Origin: Pelagibacteraceae bacterium AG-422-I02
GTDB lineage: Bacteria > Pseudomonadota > Alphaproteobacteria > Pelagibacterales > Pelagibacteraceae
Assembly (NCBI GenBank): GCA_003213555.1
Contig: QCMS01000001.1
Span: 1 to 64,000, forward strand
Reading direction: 5' to 3'
Length of the DNA: 64,000 nt
The notes beneath the pieces were generated by a model. It was not told the DNA's origin and made no database searches. It saw nothing but the letters and a program-made list of their open reading frames with translations. Below, piece by piece: positions 36,127 to 45,611 of this stretch (positions within the stretch are counted from its first letter, which is position 1; the number at the start of each line of letters is the position of its first letter). The translations under genes were made by a program, and so were the position numbers.

Positions 36127-38609
36127 TATTTAAAAGCATCAACTTCTTGACCGAATGGTTTAAATGTAAGTATTAATTTTGGTAATAAAGTTAAAACAGA
36201 AATCATAGCTAATAGCATCGCCAACCCAGTGAAAATTCCAAAATAAATTGTTGGTATGAAGTTTGATAAGACTAAAATAGAAAAACCAAATATAATAGTA
36301 ATTGACGTATTTAAAATTGCTACACCAACAGTATTATGACATCTCTCAAGTGTATTGTTATAGTTTTTAATCTTTTTGAACTCTTCTTTGAATCTATATA
36401 TATAATGAATGCTATTATCAACTGCTATACCAATTGTAATAGCTGCAATCGTAATCGTCATCATATCTAAGGGAATATTCATTAAACCAATAATGCCCAG
36501 AATAAAAAACGCTGCTAAAAAGTTTGGCACAATACCTATAAACGAAATTATAATATTTCTAAACAAGATAAAAAACATGAGAAAAATTCCAAAAATAACT
36601 ATTCCTAATGTTAATATTTGAGATTTGAATAAACTTTGAAGTAAGTTATTAAATAGTATAAGCACGCCCGATAATTTAAATTCATCTTTTTTTAAACCAA
36701 GTTTTAAATTTAAATCATTATTGATTTTTTTAATCAACTCATTTCTTCTTAAATTTTCCAAGGAGTCTTTTACTCTTACATTTATTCTGGCCTCGTCTTT
36801 GGCTACAGAAATATAAGGTGTTACGATTTCTTTTTTTATTGAGTCTGGAATTTTACTATATAAAACTGCAATCTCTAAACTTTGTAATTTTTTATTGTTT
36901 AAATCTTCTGCAACTCTTAAAATAGAACCAAATGAAAGTACTTTTCCTATTTCTGGAAGAGAGTCTAAGTAATCATGAACCATTAAAATTTTATCCATTT
37001 TATCTCTTGTAAACCAATATTTTGCTTTATCTTTTATGCTGTTATCCTCTTCTTGTTCCCACTCATCGAATTCATCACTCTTAACTTTAACCTCATCTTT
37101 TTTTATTGGAAATTTTAAGATTATATTAAGTGGTGTAGTGCCCCCTAGGTCGTCATCTATTTTTTTCATACCTTTATAAATTTCAGTATTTTTGTCGAAA
37201 TAATTTATAAAACTATTTTCTACTTCTAATTTAAATATTCCGACAATGCTAAAAATAAATATTAAAGCAGTAGAACCAAAAATTATTATTTTACTTCTTT
37301 TCGCAAAAGAACTTAACGCAGATGTGATGAAAGATTTTTCTGTATCCTTTATATTAATTTCGTGTTCTGAAGATAATAAATTTATTAATGAGGGAAGAAG
37401 TAAGAATGTTACGAATAACGATACTATTAAACCTAGAGTCATCATCCATCCAAAATCTATTATGGGTTTTATACCACTAAAAACTAAAGATAAAAAAGCA
37501 CATATAGTAGTTAGAACCGTGTAAAGAATTGGCATGATCATTTTCTTACAGGTCTCAAAAATAGCCTCATTTTTACTTATTTTAGGAAATTCTTTTTTTA
37601 ATTGTAAATATCTAACTGTTAAATGAATATTCATAGCCATATTTAATATCAGCATTAAAGCAATGAAATTTGATGAAATAACTGTCACTTTCCATCCCAC
37701 CATACCCAACAAGCCGATCATAAAAATTACGGATACTGCACAACCTAGCAAAGGCATCACGACCCACTTAAAATTTCTAAATATGAACCATAATGTTAAA
37801 ACTATAAAAAAGAACACGCCTATACCAAAAACAACTATATCGCTCTTAATATAACTCATCATGTCATTAGCAATCATGGGTATTCCGCCAAGATGAATAT
37901 CTGCGTTTTCTCCGTATTTATTTATAACATCCCTAATTTCAGTAATATTTTGATGATTTCTAATATTATACAAATTTCTATATTCCTCATATTCTTTAAC
38001 AAAATTTTTATAATTTATTTTTTCTTCATTGGATAAACCTGTTTCAATCATTTGATTAAAATATTTATCTTTAATCTTTATATATTCAGCTAACCTTTTA
38101 TCTTTTTTCAGATAGACAACTATACCTGATGTTTTACCATCCTCACTTATGACGTAATTTTTATATATAGGACTATTAATGATTTCATTAAAACCCCTTT
38201 CCCTATCAATTTCTGGATAAGCTAAGGTTTTATAATTTTTTAGTCTTTCCATTAAGCCTTCATCAGAGCTTTTTAAAAGTGGAACATCAATTATTGTTAT
38301 TACACTATCCACCCAAGTCAGTTTTTCTATTTTTGATTTAAGTAATTGAATATTAAGTATAGTTTCTTTTTCAACAAAACTCGACACAGGAGAATATGTC
38401 AAAACTAAAAACTCCTTTGAGCCATATGTATCATTAACTTGTCTTAAATATTTAAGATCTGGGTCACCCTCAAGTAAAAGAGCATCAGACGAAGCATCTA
38501 AATTAAAATCTTTTGATTGATAAAGAGCCAGCCCTATTAAAACTGTTATGAAAAAAAGAGTAATTTTATTGAAGTCTAATATTATTTTTTTATAAATATA
38601 AGAAAACAT
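36126..38609 (-). CDS. RND/MMPL superfamily transporter
   Basis: 827-aa inner membrane exporter with the duplicated RND layout: a first helix (ITLFFITVLIGLAL), a large periplasmic loop (about 35-240), a five- to six-helix bundle (IVVFGIGVFFFIVLTLWF onward), then a second half with helix, loop (about 455-640) and bundle. The second bundle contains MTITIAAITIGIAVDNSIHYIYRF, the MMPL/SSD-type motif. Relatives include predicted exporters of lipids such as hopanoids, but the cargo cannot be told. No adaptor gene is adjacent. It is transcribed toward cvpA-purF with a one-base overlap. Confidence 0.85.
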   Translation of the reverse strand: MFSYIYKKIILDFNKITLFFITVLIGLALYQSKDFNLDASSDALLLEGDPDLKYLRQVNDTYGSKEFLVLTYSPVSSFVEKETILNIQLLKSKIEKLTWVDSVITIIDVPLLKSSDEGLMERLKNYKTLAYPEIDRERGFNEIINSPIYKNYVISEDGKTSGIVVYLKKDKRLAEYIKIKDKYFNQMIETGLSNEEKINYKNFVKEYEEYRNLYNIRNHQNITEIRDVINKYGENADIHLGGIPMIANDMMSYIKSDIVVFGIGVFFFIVLTLWFIFRNFKWVVMPLLGCAVSVIFMIGLLGMVGWKVTVISSNFIALMLILNMAMNIHLTVRYLQLKKEFPKISKNEAIFETCKKMIMPILYTVLTTICAFLSLVFSGIKPIIDFGWMMTLGLIVSLFVTFLLLPSLINLLSSEHEINIKDTEKSFITSALSSFAKRSKIIIFGSTALIFIFSIVGIFKLEVENSFINYFDKNTEIYKGMKKIDDDLGGTTPLNIILKFPIKKDEVKVKSDEFDEWEQEEDNSIKDKAKYWFTRDKMDKILMVHDYLDSLPEIGKVLSFGSILRVAEDLNNKKLQSLEIAVLYSKIPDSIKKEIVTPYISVAKDEARINVRVKDSLENLRRNELIKKINNDLNLKLGLKKDEFKLSGVLILFNNLLQSLFKSQILTLGIVIFGIFLMFFILFRNIIISFIGIVPNFLAAFFILGIIGLMNIPLDMMTITIAAITIGIAVDNSIHYIYRFKEEFKKIKNYNNTLERCHNTVGVAILNTSITIIFGFSILVLSNFIPTIYFGIFTGLAMLLAMISVLTLLPKLILTFKPFGQEVDAFK

Positions 38610-38661
38610 GGGATATTTCAGATATATCTTAAATTCTTAATAACTAAAGGGAAAATTAAGC

Positions 38662-40092
38662 TTAATTTCTACTTAAATCTTTAAATTTAGTATAAATTCC
38701 CTCGAACTCAACTTTCACAGTGCCTGTTGGGCCATGTCTTTGCTTACCTAAAATAATATCAGCTAACCCGTTTACGTCATTCATTTTTGACTGCCACTCA
38801 GCGTGCTCTATTGATCCTAGCTTCGGTTGTTTTCTTTCCAAATAATACGCTTCTCTGTAAACAAACATAACAACGTCTGCATCTTGCTCTATTGAGCCGG
38901 ACTCTCTTAAATCCGACAACTGAGGCTGTTTATCATCTCTTGTTTCAACTGCTCTAGAAAGTTGGGATAGTGCCAACACCGGTACAGAAAGTTCTTTTGC
39001 TAAAGCTTTTAGGCCTTGAGTTATTTCAGAAATTTCTTGAACTCTACCCTCATTTTTATTTAGACTAGATCGCATCAATTGTATGTAGTCAACCACAATT
39101 AGACTTAAACCAAATAATCTTTTTATTCTTCTGGCTCTGTTACTTAATGTGGCTATAGTAATTGCAGGAGTTTCATCAATGAAAAGTGGTAAATCATAAA
39201 TATTTCTTGAAGTTTCTATATATCTATTTATTTCTTCTTCGGTAACTTTTCCTCTTCTAATATCGTCAGATTTAATTCTAGCTTGTTCTGATAATATTCT
39301 GGTTGATAATTGCTCGGATGACATCTCTAATGAGAAAAAAGCAACTGAAGACTTTTCTTGTCGCCTAAACAAATTTTGTGCAGCATTGTATGCTATATTT
39401 GTAGCTAGTGCTGTTTTACCCATCGAAGGTCTTCCTGCTAAGATTATTAAATCAGACTTGTGTAGACCTCCTAATTTTTCATCTAAATCTTTTAAACCTG
39501 TTGGTACACCTACAATGCCTTGATCGTTTTGCATTGCAAAAGTTGCCATTTCAATAGTTTGATCTAAAGCTTGATTAAACTTTATAAACGATTGAGTAAA
39601 GCTTCCTCTTTCCGCTAATTCATAAAGTGATTTTTCTGTACTTTCAATTATATTTTCAGCATTTTGTTCTTGAGAGTTAGTGTTTAAAGTATCTGAAGAA
39701 AGTTTGTCGGAAATTTGTATAAGTTCACGACGTAAATACATTTCGTGGATAATTTTTGCATAATCAATCGCTTGTTTTGTTGAGCTAGAAAATCTAGTTA
39801 ATTTTACCAGATATTCAGTTCCTCCAACCTCATCAAGCATATTATCTTTTTCAAAATAATTTTTTAAAGTTATTGGATTTGCTATCATTCCTTTATTGTT
39901 TAAATTTTTTATAACCTCATAAATTTTTACATGCGCAGGATCATAAAATGTAGATGGATTTACTATATTAGCAACTTCGTCAATTATATCATTATTAGTT
40001 AAAATAGATCCAATTAATGCCTGTTCCGCTTCTATGTTTGATGGATGTTTATTTTTAGGTAGATCCTTACCTACAGATTTAATTTCTTCCAT
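38662..40092 (-). CDS. dnaB: replicative DNA helicase DnaB
   Basis: Hexameric helicase that opens the replication fork. 476 aa: an N-terminal primase-interaction domain (NIEAEQALIGSIL) and a RecA-like C-terminal motor with LAGRPSMGKTALATN (Walker A), FFSLEMSSEQL, LIVVDYIQLM (Walker B), ALSQLSRAVETRDDKQPQLSDLRESGSIEQDADVV and a C-terminal ILGKQRHGPTGTV arginine-finger region. No intein. It lies 74 bases downstream of rplI in the common rpsF-rpsR-rplI-dnaB order. Confidence 0.98.
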   Translation of the reverse strand: MEEIKSVGKDLPKNKHPSNIEAEQALIGSILTNNDIIDEVANIVNPSTFYDPAHVKIYEVIKNLNNKGMIANPITLKNYFEKDNMLDEVGGTEYLVKLTRFSSSTKQAIDYAKIIHEMYLRRELIQISDKLSSDTLNTNSQEQNAENIIESTEKSLYELAERGSFTQSFIKFNQALDQTIEMATFAMQNDQGIVGVPTGLKDLDEKLGGLHKSDLIILAGRPSMGKTALATNIAYNAAQNLFRRQEKSSVAFFSLEMSSEQLSTRILSEQARIKSDDIRRGKVTEEEINRYIETSRNIYDLPLFIDETPAITIATLSNRARRIKRLFGLSLIVVDYIQLMRSSLNKNEGRVQEISEITQGLKALAKELSVPVLALSQLSRAVETRDDKQPQLSDLRESGSIEQDADVVMFVYREAYYLERKQPKLGSIEHAEWQSKMNDVNGLADIILGKQRHGPTGTVKVEFEGIYTKFKDLSRN

Positions 40093-40166
40093 TTAAGGAT
40101 AATAGGTAAAAGGGTAGGTCAATAAAGCAAAAAGTTACACACTGAAAACTAAATACTGTGGAAAAG

Positions 40167-40622
40167 TTATTTAGATTTTATTCTATCTATTTTTATTTGA
40201 ATGTTAGCTTTGACTTCAGAGTGGAAATTAACATCTACTTGAAATGTTCCAAGTTTGTTTAGATCTTCCTTTAATATTAATTGAGAAGGGGTTACTTCGG
40301 CGTTAATTTTACTTTTAATGAACGTTGTTATCTCCTTCGGTTTAATAGAGCCATATAATTCTCCATTTTCTTTACACTCTTTATTAAACGTAAAAGTTTT
40401 TTTGTTTATTAATTTAGCTATTTCCTTAAATTTATTTTTAATAACGGTATTTTTTTTATTTAATTCATCTTTTTTTTTATTTACTAACTCTTGATTTTGT
40501 AAGTTAAATCTCAGAGCCTTTCCTTCTTTTAATAAAAAATTTCTTCCATAGCCGTTTTTAACTTTTACTTTATCTCCAATATTACCCAAGTTTAAAATAT
40601 TTTCTAAAAGTATGACTTCCAT
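40167..40622 (-). CDS. rplI: 50S ribosomal protein L9
   Basis: 151-aa ribosomal protein that binds 23S rRNA. MEVILLENILNLGNIGDKVKVKNGYGRNFLLKEGKA is the conserved N-terminal domain, followed by the long connecting helix (QNQELVNKKKDELNKKNTVIKNKFKEIAKLI) and a C-terminal domain (LYGSIKPKEITTFI). It starts at the base after the rpsR stop, third gene of the ribosomal operon. Confidence 0.97.
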   Translation of the reverse strand: MEVILLENILNLGNIGDKVKVKNGYGRNFLLKEGKALRFNLQNQELVNKKKDELNKKNTVIKNKFKEIAKLINKKTFTFNKECKENGELYGSIKPKEITTFIKSKINAEVTPSQLILKEDLNKLGTFQVDVNFHSEVKANIQIKIDRIKSK

Positions 40623-40895
40623 TTAAATTAAACCTAAAATTTTAGCTTTTTTGATTTCACGAGTTAATTTTTTCTGTTTACTGAACGAAACAGATGAAAT
40701 TTTTGAGGAAACGATTTTTCCGTTATCTGATATATATTTTTTTAAAAGAGATATATTTTTATAATCTACTATTGGTGCATTTTTAACGGATAAAGGACAT
40801 TTTTTTGAATATTTACCGTCATTTTTCTGAAATAAACTTAATTTGTTTAGTGAATTTGAATTTTTTTTTTGGAATTTTTTATTTCTTTTTTTCAT
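40623..40895 (-). CDS. rpsR: 30S ribosomal protein S18
   Basis: 90-aa small-subunit protein, partner of S6. The core VDYKNISLLKKYISDNGKIVSSKISSVSFSKQKKLTREIKKAKILGLI is well conserved. The N-terminus is longer and Lys/Asn-rich (MKKRNKKFQKKNSNSLNK) compared with short bacterial S18. It lies between rpsF (2-base gap) and rplI (no gap). Confidence 0.97.
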   Translation of the reverse strand: MKKRNKKFQKKNSNSLNKLSLFQKNDGKYSKKCPLSVKNAPIVDYKNISLLKKYISDNGKIVSSKISSVSFSKQKKLTREIKKAKILGLI

Positions 40896-40897
40896 TT

Positions 40898-41218
40898 TTA
40901 TTTTGATTTGAAAAATTCATTTTCAATATCAAGCTTTTTGTATTTTACTGTTAAGTGTCTCAAAATAGAACCGTCAACACTCATTTTTTTTTTTATCTCA
41001 TCCAGTGTATCATTGTTACCTTCAAATTTATAATGTATAAAAAATCCTTTTTTGTAATTTTTAATTCGTTTAGTTAAGCTTAATAGTCCCCACTCTTCAA
41101 TTTTTATTACTTTGCCAGAGGAATTATTGATTAATTCATTATATTTCTTTTTTATATTGTCTAAGTCTTTGGAAGCTAAATCCTGCTTGGCTATTATAGT
41201 GTTTTCGTAAAAAGACAT
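40898..41218 (-). CDS. rpsF: 30S ribosomal protein S6
   Basis: 106-aa small-subunit protein. FYENTIIAKQDL, VIKIEEWGLLSLTKRIKNYKKGFFIHYKFEG and MSVDGSILRHLTVKY are the family's conserved strands. First gene of the minus-strand rpsF-rpsR-rplI cluster, divergent from fabD across 104 bases where both promoters must lie. Confidence 0.96.
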   Translation of the reverse strand: MSFYENTIIAKQDLASKDLDNIKKKYNELINNSSGKVIKIEEWGLLSLTKRIKNYKKGFFIHYKFEGNNDTLDEIKKKMSVDGSILRHLTVKYKKLDIENEFFKSK

Positions 41219-41272
41219 AATTCAAATATATTAGTTAATCATTATTTTATATTTTTAAAAGCTGGTTTATAC

Positions 41273-41278
41273 TATAAT
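41273..41278 (+). promoter_or_regulatory. -10 element for fabD
   Basis: A perfect TATAAT 44 bases before the fabD ATG in the 104-base rpsF/fabD divergent gap. No convincing -35 hexamer is found at 16-18 bases. In such AT-rich DNA a lone TATAAT is weak evidence, but its position is right. Confidence 0.35.
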
Positions 41279-41322
41279 CGTATATTATATCAATACTTTA
41301 AATAACTAACAAAATTCAACAA

Positions 41323-42264
41323 ATGAATGCATTATTATTTCCAGGTCAAGGCTCCCAGATAGTTGGTATGGGATTAGAGTTTTATAAAAACTTTAATTTA
41401 GTAAAAAATATATTCAAATTGGCTGATGATAAACTTAATTATCCAATCTCGAAGATTATTCTTGAAGGACCCGAGTCAGAATTGCAACTAACTCAAAATA
41501 CTCAACCAGCTATTTTAACTGTAAGTTATTCAATATTCAAAGTTTTAAAAGAAGAATTTAATTTTAATTTCAATGATTTTAATTATTTTGCTGGACACTC
41601 CCTCGGTGAATACAGCGCTTTAGTTTGCGCTAATGCAATAAGTTTCGAAGATGCTTTGTATCTTTTACACGAAAGAGGAAAGGCTATGCAAGAGGCTGTT
41701 CCATTAGGTGATGGAAGTATGATTGCTGTTTTAGGAGCAAAGATAGGCGAAGTGAAAGATTTAATTAATGTTATCAATAAAAAGGACGGGATATGTGAAA
41801 TAGCTAATGACAATGCCGAAGGACAAGTAATTTTAAGTGGAAATAAAGAAAAAATGAAGTCTATACAACAAATTCTTAAAGATAAAAAATTAAAATCGAT
41901 ACCATTAAAAGTAAGTGCGCCTTTTCATTGTTCATTAATGAAACCTGCAGCAGAAATCATGAAAGATAAAATAATTTCAACGAAGTTTAAAGATCCATCT
42001 TTTCAAATAATTAATAATGTTACAGCTAGAGAACAAAAAAACCCGGAAAAAATAAAAAATTTATTAATAGAACAAATTTATTCAACTGTAAGATGGCGAG
42101 AAAGCATAATCTATATGTATAGCAATAAGATTATAAATTTTGTAGAAATAGGACCTGGGAAAGTTTTAAGCGGAATGGTAAAAAGGACAGTGAAAGATGT
42201 AAATTGCTTTTCAATTAATTCAATAACTGATATTAAAAATTTAGATAATGAATTTAAAAAATAA
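41323..42264 (+). CDS. fabD: malonyl-CoA:ACP transacylase
   Basis: Loads malonyl groups on acyl carrier protein for fatty acid synthesis. 313 aa. LLFPGQGSQIVGMG at the start, GHSLGEYSALV with the nucleophilic Ser, VSAPFHCSLMKPA with the catalytic His and VEIGPGKVLSGMVKR near the end. First gene of the plus-strand fabD-fabG-acpP unit; its last 17 bases overlap fabG. Confidence 0.97.
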   Translation: MNALLFPGQGSQIVGMGLEFYKNFNLVKNIFKLADDKLNYPISKIILEGPESELQLTQNTQPAILTVSYSIFKVLKEEFNFNFNDFNYFAGHSLGEYSALVCANAISFEDALYLLHERGKAMQEAVPLGDGSMIAVLGAKIGEVKDLINVINKKDGICEIANDNAEGQVILSGNKEKMKSIQQILKDKKLKSIPLKVSAPFHCSLMKPAAEIMKDKIISTKFKDPSFQIINNVTAREQKNPEKIKNLLIEQIYSTVRWRESIIYMYSNKIINFVEIGPGKVLSGMVKRTVKDVNCFSINSITDIKNLDNEFKK

Positions 42265-42979
42265 AAATATTTTGATTACAGGAGCTACAGGAGGAATAGG
42301 TAACAGTCTTGTGGACAAATTTCATAATTTAGGTTCGAATATCTTAGCAACAGGAACCAACGAAGAAAAATTGAATATTCTTACAAAAAAATATTCTAAT
42401 TTAAATGTTGAAAAATTTAAATTAGATGAACATGATAAAATTTCAGATTTTGTAGATAAAGTAGAAAAAAAATTAGGTAGTATTGATGTTTTAGTTAATA
42501 ATGCAGGCATTGCAATGGACAATTTATCGATAAGATTATCCGAAGAAAACTGGAAGAAAGTTTTAGATATAAACCTTACTTCAACTTTTTTAATGTGTAA
42601 ATATACTATAAAAAAAATGTTAAAAAATAAATACGGAAAAATAATTAATATTACTTCTATAGTTGGCCATACAGGAAACTTAGGACAAGCGAATTATGCG
42701 GCATCGAAAGCAGGTATTATTGCTTTTTCAAAAAGTCTTGCAATTGAGTATGCAAAAAAAAGAATTAATATTAATTGTGTATCTCCAGGCTTTATTAAAA
42801 CTGAAATGACAGATAAAATTAGTGATGAATTTAAAAAAATCTTATTAAGCAAAATTCCATCAGGTGATTTAGGGACTGGAGAAGATGTTTCAAATAGTGT
42901 GATCTTCTTAGCCTCAGAATTAGCTGATTATATTAATGGAGAAACAATACATGTTAATGGCGGAATGTATATGTCTTGA
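42248..42979 (+). CDS. fabG: 3-oxoacyl-ACP reductase
   Basis: NADPH-dependent short-chain dehydrogenase that reduces 3-oxoacyl-ACP in each elongation cycle. 243 aa. ITGATGGIG cofactor loop, VNNAGIAMD, ITSIVG catalytic Ser and YAASKAG catalytic Tyr/Lys are present. The ending VNGGMYMS matches FabG proteins. It begins inside fabD. Its stop codon TGA is embedded in a TTGACA box that may serve acpP. Confidence 0.97.
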   Translation: MNLKNKNILITGATGGIGNSLVDKFHNLGSNILATGTNEEKLNILTKKYSNLNVEKFKLDEHDKISDFVDKVEKKLGSIDVLVNNAGIAMDNLSIRLSEENWKKVLDINLTSTFLMCKYTIKKMLKNKYGKIINITSIVGHTGNLGQANYAASKAGIIAFSKSLAIEYAKKRININCVSPGFIKTEMTDKISDEFKKILLSKIPSGDLGTGEDVSNSVIFLASELADYINGETIHVNGGMYMS

Positions 42980-43003
42980 CAATCTCATGTAATCATCTAA
43001 TAA
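42976..43003 (+). promoter_or_regulatory. candidate acpP promoter overlapping the fabG stop
   Basis: A perfect TTGACA (42976-42981), whose TGA is the fabG stop codon, is followed after 16 bases by TAATAA (42998-43003). The -10 is imperfect. An extra promoter for acpP would fit the high demand for ACP. AGAAAGGA ahead of the acpP ATG is its ribosome site. Confidence 0.45.
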
Positions 43004-43031
43004 GAAAAATATAAATACGAGAAAGGAATTC

Positions 43032-43271
43032 ATGTCAGAAGATATAAAAGCTAAAATAAAAAAAATTGTAGCAGACCATCTAGGTGTTGAAGAGGAAAAG
43101 GTAACTGAGGAAGCGAGTTTTATCGATGATTTAGGGGCCGATAGTTTAGATACTGTCGAATTAGTTATGGCTTTCGAAGAAGAATTTGGCTCTGAGATTT
43201 CGGATAGTGAGGCTGAAAAAATTCTAACTGTTGGAGATGCAATTAAATTTATTGAGAGTAAAGCAAGTTAA
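43032..43271 (+). CDS. acpP: acyl carrier protein
   Basis: 79-aa acidic carrier of growing acyl chains. [21 protein letters not shown] contains Ser38, which receives phosphopantetheine. Acidic helices are typical. It has a clear AAAGGA ribosome site and a probable extra promoter. In many alphaproteobacteria fabF follows; here guanylate kinase does. Confidence 0.98.
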   Translation: MSEDIKAKIKKIVADHLGVEEEKVTEEASFIDDLGADSLDTVELVMAFEEEFGSEISDSEAEKILTVGDAIKFIESKAS

Positions 43272-43292
43272 GTATTTAATAATTTTTTCTTT

Positions 43293-43889
43293 ATGATACA
43301 TGATAGAAGTAATATCATGGTCGTTCTTTCATCTCCTTCCGGTGTGGGTAAAACAACACTTGCAAAAAAAATAGACCAAAATTATCAATCTTTTAAAATT
43401 TCGGTTTCTCACACTACAAGATCTCCAAGATCAAATGAAGTAAACGGTGTAGACTATCATTTCATAACACAAACTGAATTTAAAAAATTGATTAATGATG
43501 GAAAATTTTATGAGCACGCAAAAATTTTTGAAAACTTTTATGGAACTTTGAAAAAAAATGTTGATGAAACAATTAAAGAAAATGATATTTTATTTGATAT
43601 TGATTGGCAAGGAACAAAACAACTTTCTAAGTTCAAAAATTTAAACTTAATTAAAATATTTTTAATAACAGCTAATAAGAAAGAATTAAAAAATAGGCTA
43701 ATTAAACGTAATCAAAATACCAAAGAGGATATAGAGAAAAGGTTTAAAGCATTTGAAGAAGATATAAAGCACTGGAAAGATTACGATTATATTATTATTA
43801 ATGAAGATATTGATGCATGTTTTAATCAGATTAAAAATATTATTGAGACTCACAAACGAGAGGTTATTTTTTTTCAAACAATTCAGTGA
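43293..43889 (+). CDS. gmk: guanylate kinase
   Basis: Phosphorylates GMP to GDP. 198 aa. VVLSSPSGVGKTTLAKK (P-loop), VSHTTRSPRSNEVNGVDYHFI (GMP-binding), FYEHAKIFENFYGT and LFDIDWQGTKQL are diagnostic. The ATG at 43293 gives eight extra residues; the ATG at 43317 (MVVLSSPSG) is an alternative start. Its 3' end overlaps rsmA tail to tail by 26 bases. It uses the product of guaA, which lies elsewhere in the window. Confidence 0.96.
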   Translation: MIHDRSNIMVVLSSPSGVGKTTLAKKIDQNYQSFKISVSHTTRSPRSNEVNGVDYHFITQTEFKKLINDGKFYEHAKIFENFYGTLKKNVDETIKENDILFDIDWQGTKQLSKFKNLNLIKIFLITANKKELKNRLIKRNQNTKEDIEKRFKAFEEDIKHWKDYDYIIINEDIDACFNQIKNIIETHKREVIFFQTIQ

Positions 43890-44649
43890 TTTGGTAGTAA
43901 ACTTCTGGGGGTATTTCAGACGGTCTTGAATTTATTTTAAGTTTTTTTATATTCTTAATTTCATTATCATTTAAAATATTTTTAATACTTTTATTAATCA
44001 TTTTTCTTTTATTTGAAAATATAATATTTGTGACATTCTCAAGATTATTTAAATCTTTAATCTTAAATTTTAATATATTTTTTGGCTGAAAATGTATCAC
44101 CATCGACTTTACTTTTGGCTTTGGAAAAAAACAATTAGCAGAAACTAAAAATTTATTAAGAATATTCAATCTATAGTTTGATATTATTGAAAGTCTTCCA
44201 TAATGAGGTGAATTATATTTGCCTATTATTTTTTCTCCTAATTCTTTTTGAAACATAAAAATTATGTCAGTTAATTTAGGAGGCCAACTATTAAATTTTA
44301 AAATTTTTATTAAAATTTGTGATGAAATATTGTATGGTAAATTACCAAAAATCACAGAATTATTAGTGATTAAATTTTCTAAATCAAATTTTAAAATATC
44401 TTTATTATAAACTTTAATCTTATTAGTATCTAAGTATTGTTTTTTTAATTTTTTTGCTAAATCATAATCTTTTTCTATTATTGATAAAGTTTTTGGATTT
44501 TTATTCAATATTTCATTCGTTAAAGCAGCTTTTCCAGGTCCAATTTCAATTACATTTTTATCCTTTAAGTCTATGAGATTAATAATTTTAAGAATTATAT
44601 TTTTATCTATTAAAAAGTTTTGACCTAAAGATTTTTTAGTAAATTTCAT
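43864..44649 (-). CDS. rsmA: 16S rRNA dimethyladenosine transferase
   Basis: KsgA: dimethylates two adjacent adenines (A1518, A1519 in E. coli) near the 3' end of 16S rRNA as a 30S checkpoint. 261 aa. KKSLGQNFLIDKNIILKI, VIEIGPGKAALTNEIL (SAM), and FGNLPYNISSQILIKIL with the NLPY catalytic motif. Last gene of the lptF-to-rsmA cluster, two bases after pdxA. Alternate symbol ksgA. Confidence 0.96.
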   Translation of the reverse strand: MKFTKKSLGQNFLIDKNIILKIINLIDLKDKNVIEIGPGKAALTNEILNKNPKTLSIIEKDYDLAKKLKKQYLDTNKIKVYNKDILKFDLENLITNNSVIFGNLPYNISSQILIKILKFNSWPPKLTDIIFMFQKELGEKIIGKYNSPHYGRLSIISNYRLNILNKFLVSANCFFPKPKVKSMVIHFQPKNILKFKIKDLNNLENVTNIIFSNKRKMINKSIKNILNDNEIKNIKKLKINSRPSEIPPEVYYQITELFEKK

Positions 44650-44651
44650 TA

Positions 44652-45611
44652 CTAAAATTTACTTATAAACTTTATACAATTTACCAAACTATTACAATCA
44701 GCTTTATTTTTACCTATTAAATTTATTGCTGTACCGTGATCTGGTGAGACTCTTTGATATTTTAAACCTATTGTAATATTTATACTATTAAACTTAAACA
44801 TGGATTTAAAAGGTGCTAATACTTGATCGTGATACATCCCAACCACTACATCATAATCTTTATAATCATTTATAAAAATTGTATCAGCAACAAAAGGACC
44901 GTTAACATTAATTTTATTTTTTTTTAATTTAAAAATAGCAGGGATTATAAATTTTCTTTCTTCAGAGAGACTTCTTAATTCAGAATTATGCGGGTTTAAA
45001 CCTAATAAAGCAATTTTTGGTTTTTTCTTAAGTTTTTTTCTATACCATAAATCAATCATCTTCACTTTATTTACAATGACAGAAGTTTTAATATTTTTAG
45101 AAACTTTTTTTAACTCTAAATGAGTTGTTATTGGAGATACGGAAAAATTTTTATCTTTTATAAGCATCACTACTTCATTTCTCTTTAAACCACATTTATT
45201 TGCTAAATATTCAGTAACACCTATATTATTTTTAATAAGAAGTTTTTTATCTATAGAGCAATTTATAATACCACTAACTTCATTACTTAATGCTAAATTG
45301 TGGGCAAGATTTAGCGAATTTTTTATAAATTTAGAGGACTCACTTTTTGATACTTTAAATGGGTTTTTAAAATTCAACTTAATATCAATTACTTTAGGAT
45401 TGGTTACATTAATGTTTGTATCAAGATTTCTCACCTTAATTATCTTAATATTTTTTTTTAACTTCCTGTATTGCTGTTTTAGAAGATTATAATTAGAAAT
45501 TATATATAAACGCTTTTTTAATTTATCATTAAATTTTTTCCAAGATTTCAATATAATTTCTGAATTAATACTATTAGGATCACCACCAACTAAAATAATT
45601 TTTTTTTTCAT
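44652..45611 (-). CDS. pdxA: 4-hydroxythreonine-4-phosphate dehydrogenase
   Basis: Step of the DXP-dependent pyridoxal phosphate pathway. 319 aa. VGGDPNSINSEIILKSW start, LLGLNPHNSE, GPFVADTIF, YHDQVLAPFKSM (metal-binding His) and the C-terminal TIGLKYQRVSPDHGTAINLIGKNKAD are conserved. It shares one base with surA upstream. The order surA-pdxA-rsmA is the same as in E. coli. Confidence 0.94.
   Translation of the reverse strand: MKKKIILVGGDPNSINSEIILKSWKKFNDKLKKRLYIISNYNLLKQQYRKLKKNIKIIKVRNLDTNINVTNPKVIDIKLNFKNPFKVSKSESSKFIKNSLNLAHNLALSNEVSGIINCSIDKKLLIKNNIGVTEYLANKCGLKRNEVVMLIKDKNFSVSPITTHLELKKVSKNIKTSVIVNKVKMIDLWYRKKLKKKPKIALLGLNPHNSELRSLSEERKFIIPAIFKLKKNKINVNGPFVADTIFINDYKDYDVVVGMYHDQVLAPFKSMFKFNSINITIGLKYQRVSPDHGTAINLIGKNKADCNSLVNCIKFISKF

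Noticed and set aside
36409-37854. Several plus-strand hydrophobic ORFs within the RND transporter gene
   Set aside because: They are antisense of membrane helices and lack independent support.
45298-45492. 64-aa plus-strand hydrophobic ORF inside pdxA
   Set aside because: Hydrophobicity follows from the antisense of Lys/Asn-rich codons; it lies within a real gene.
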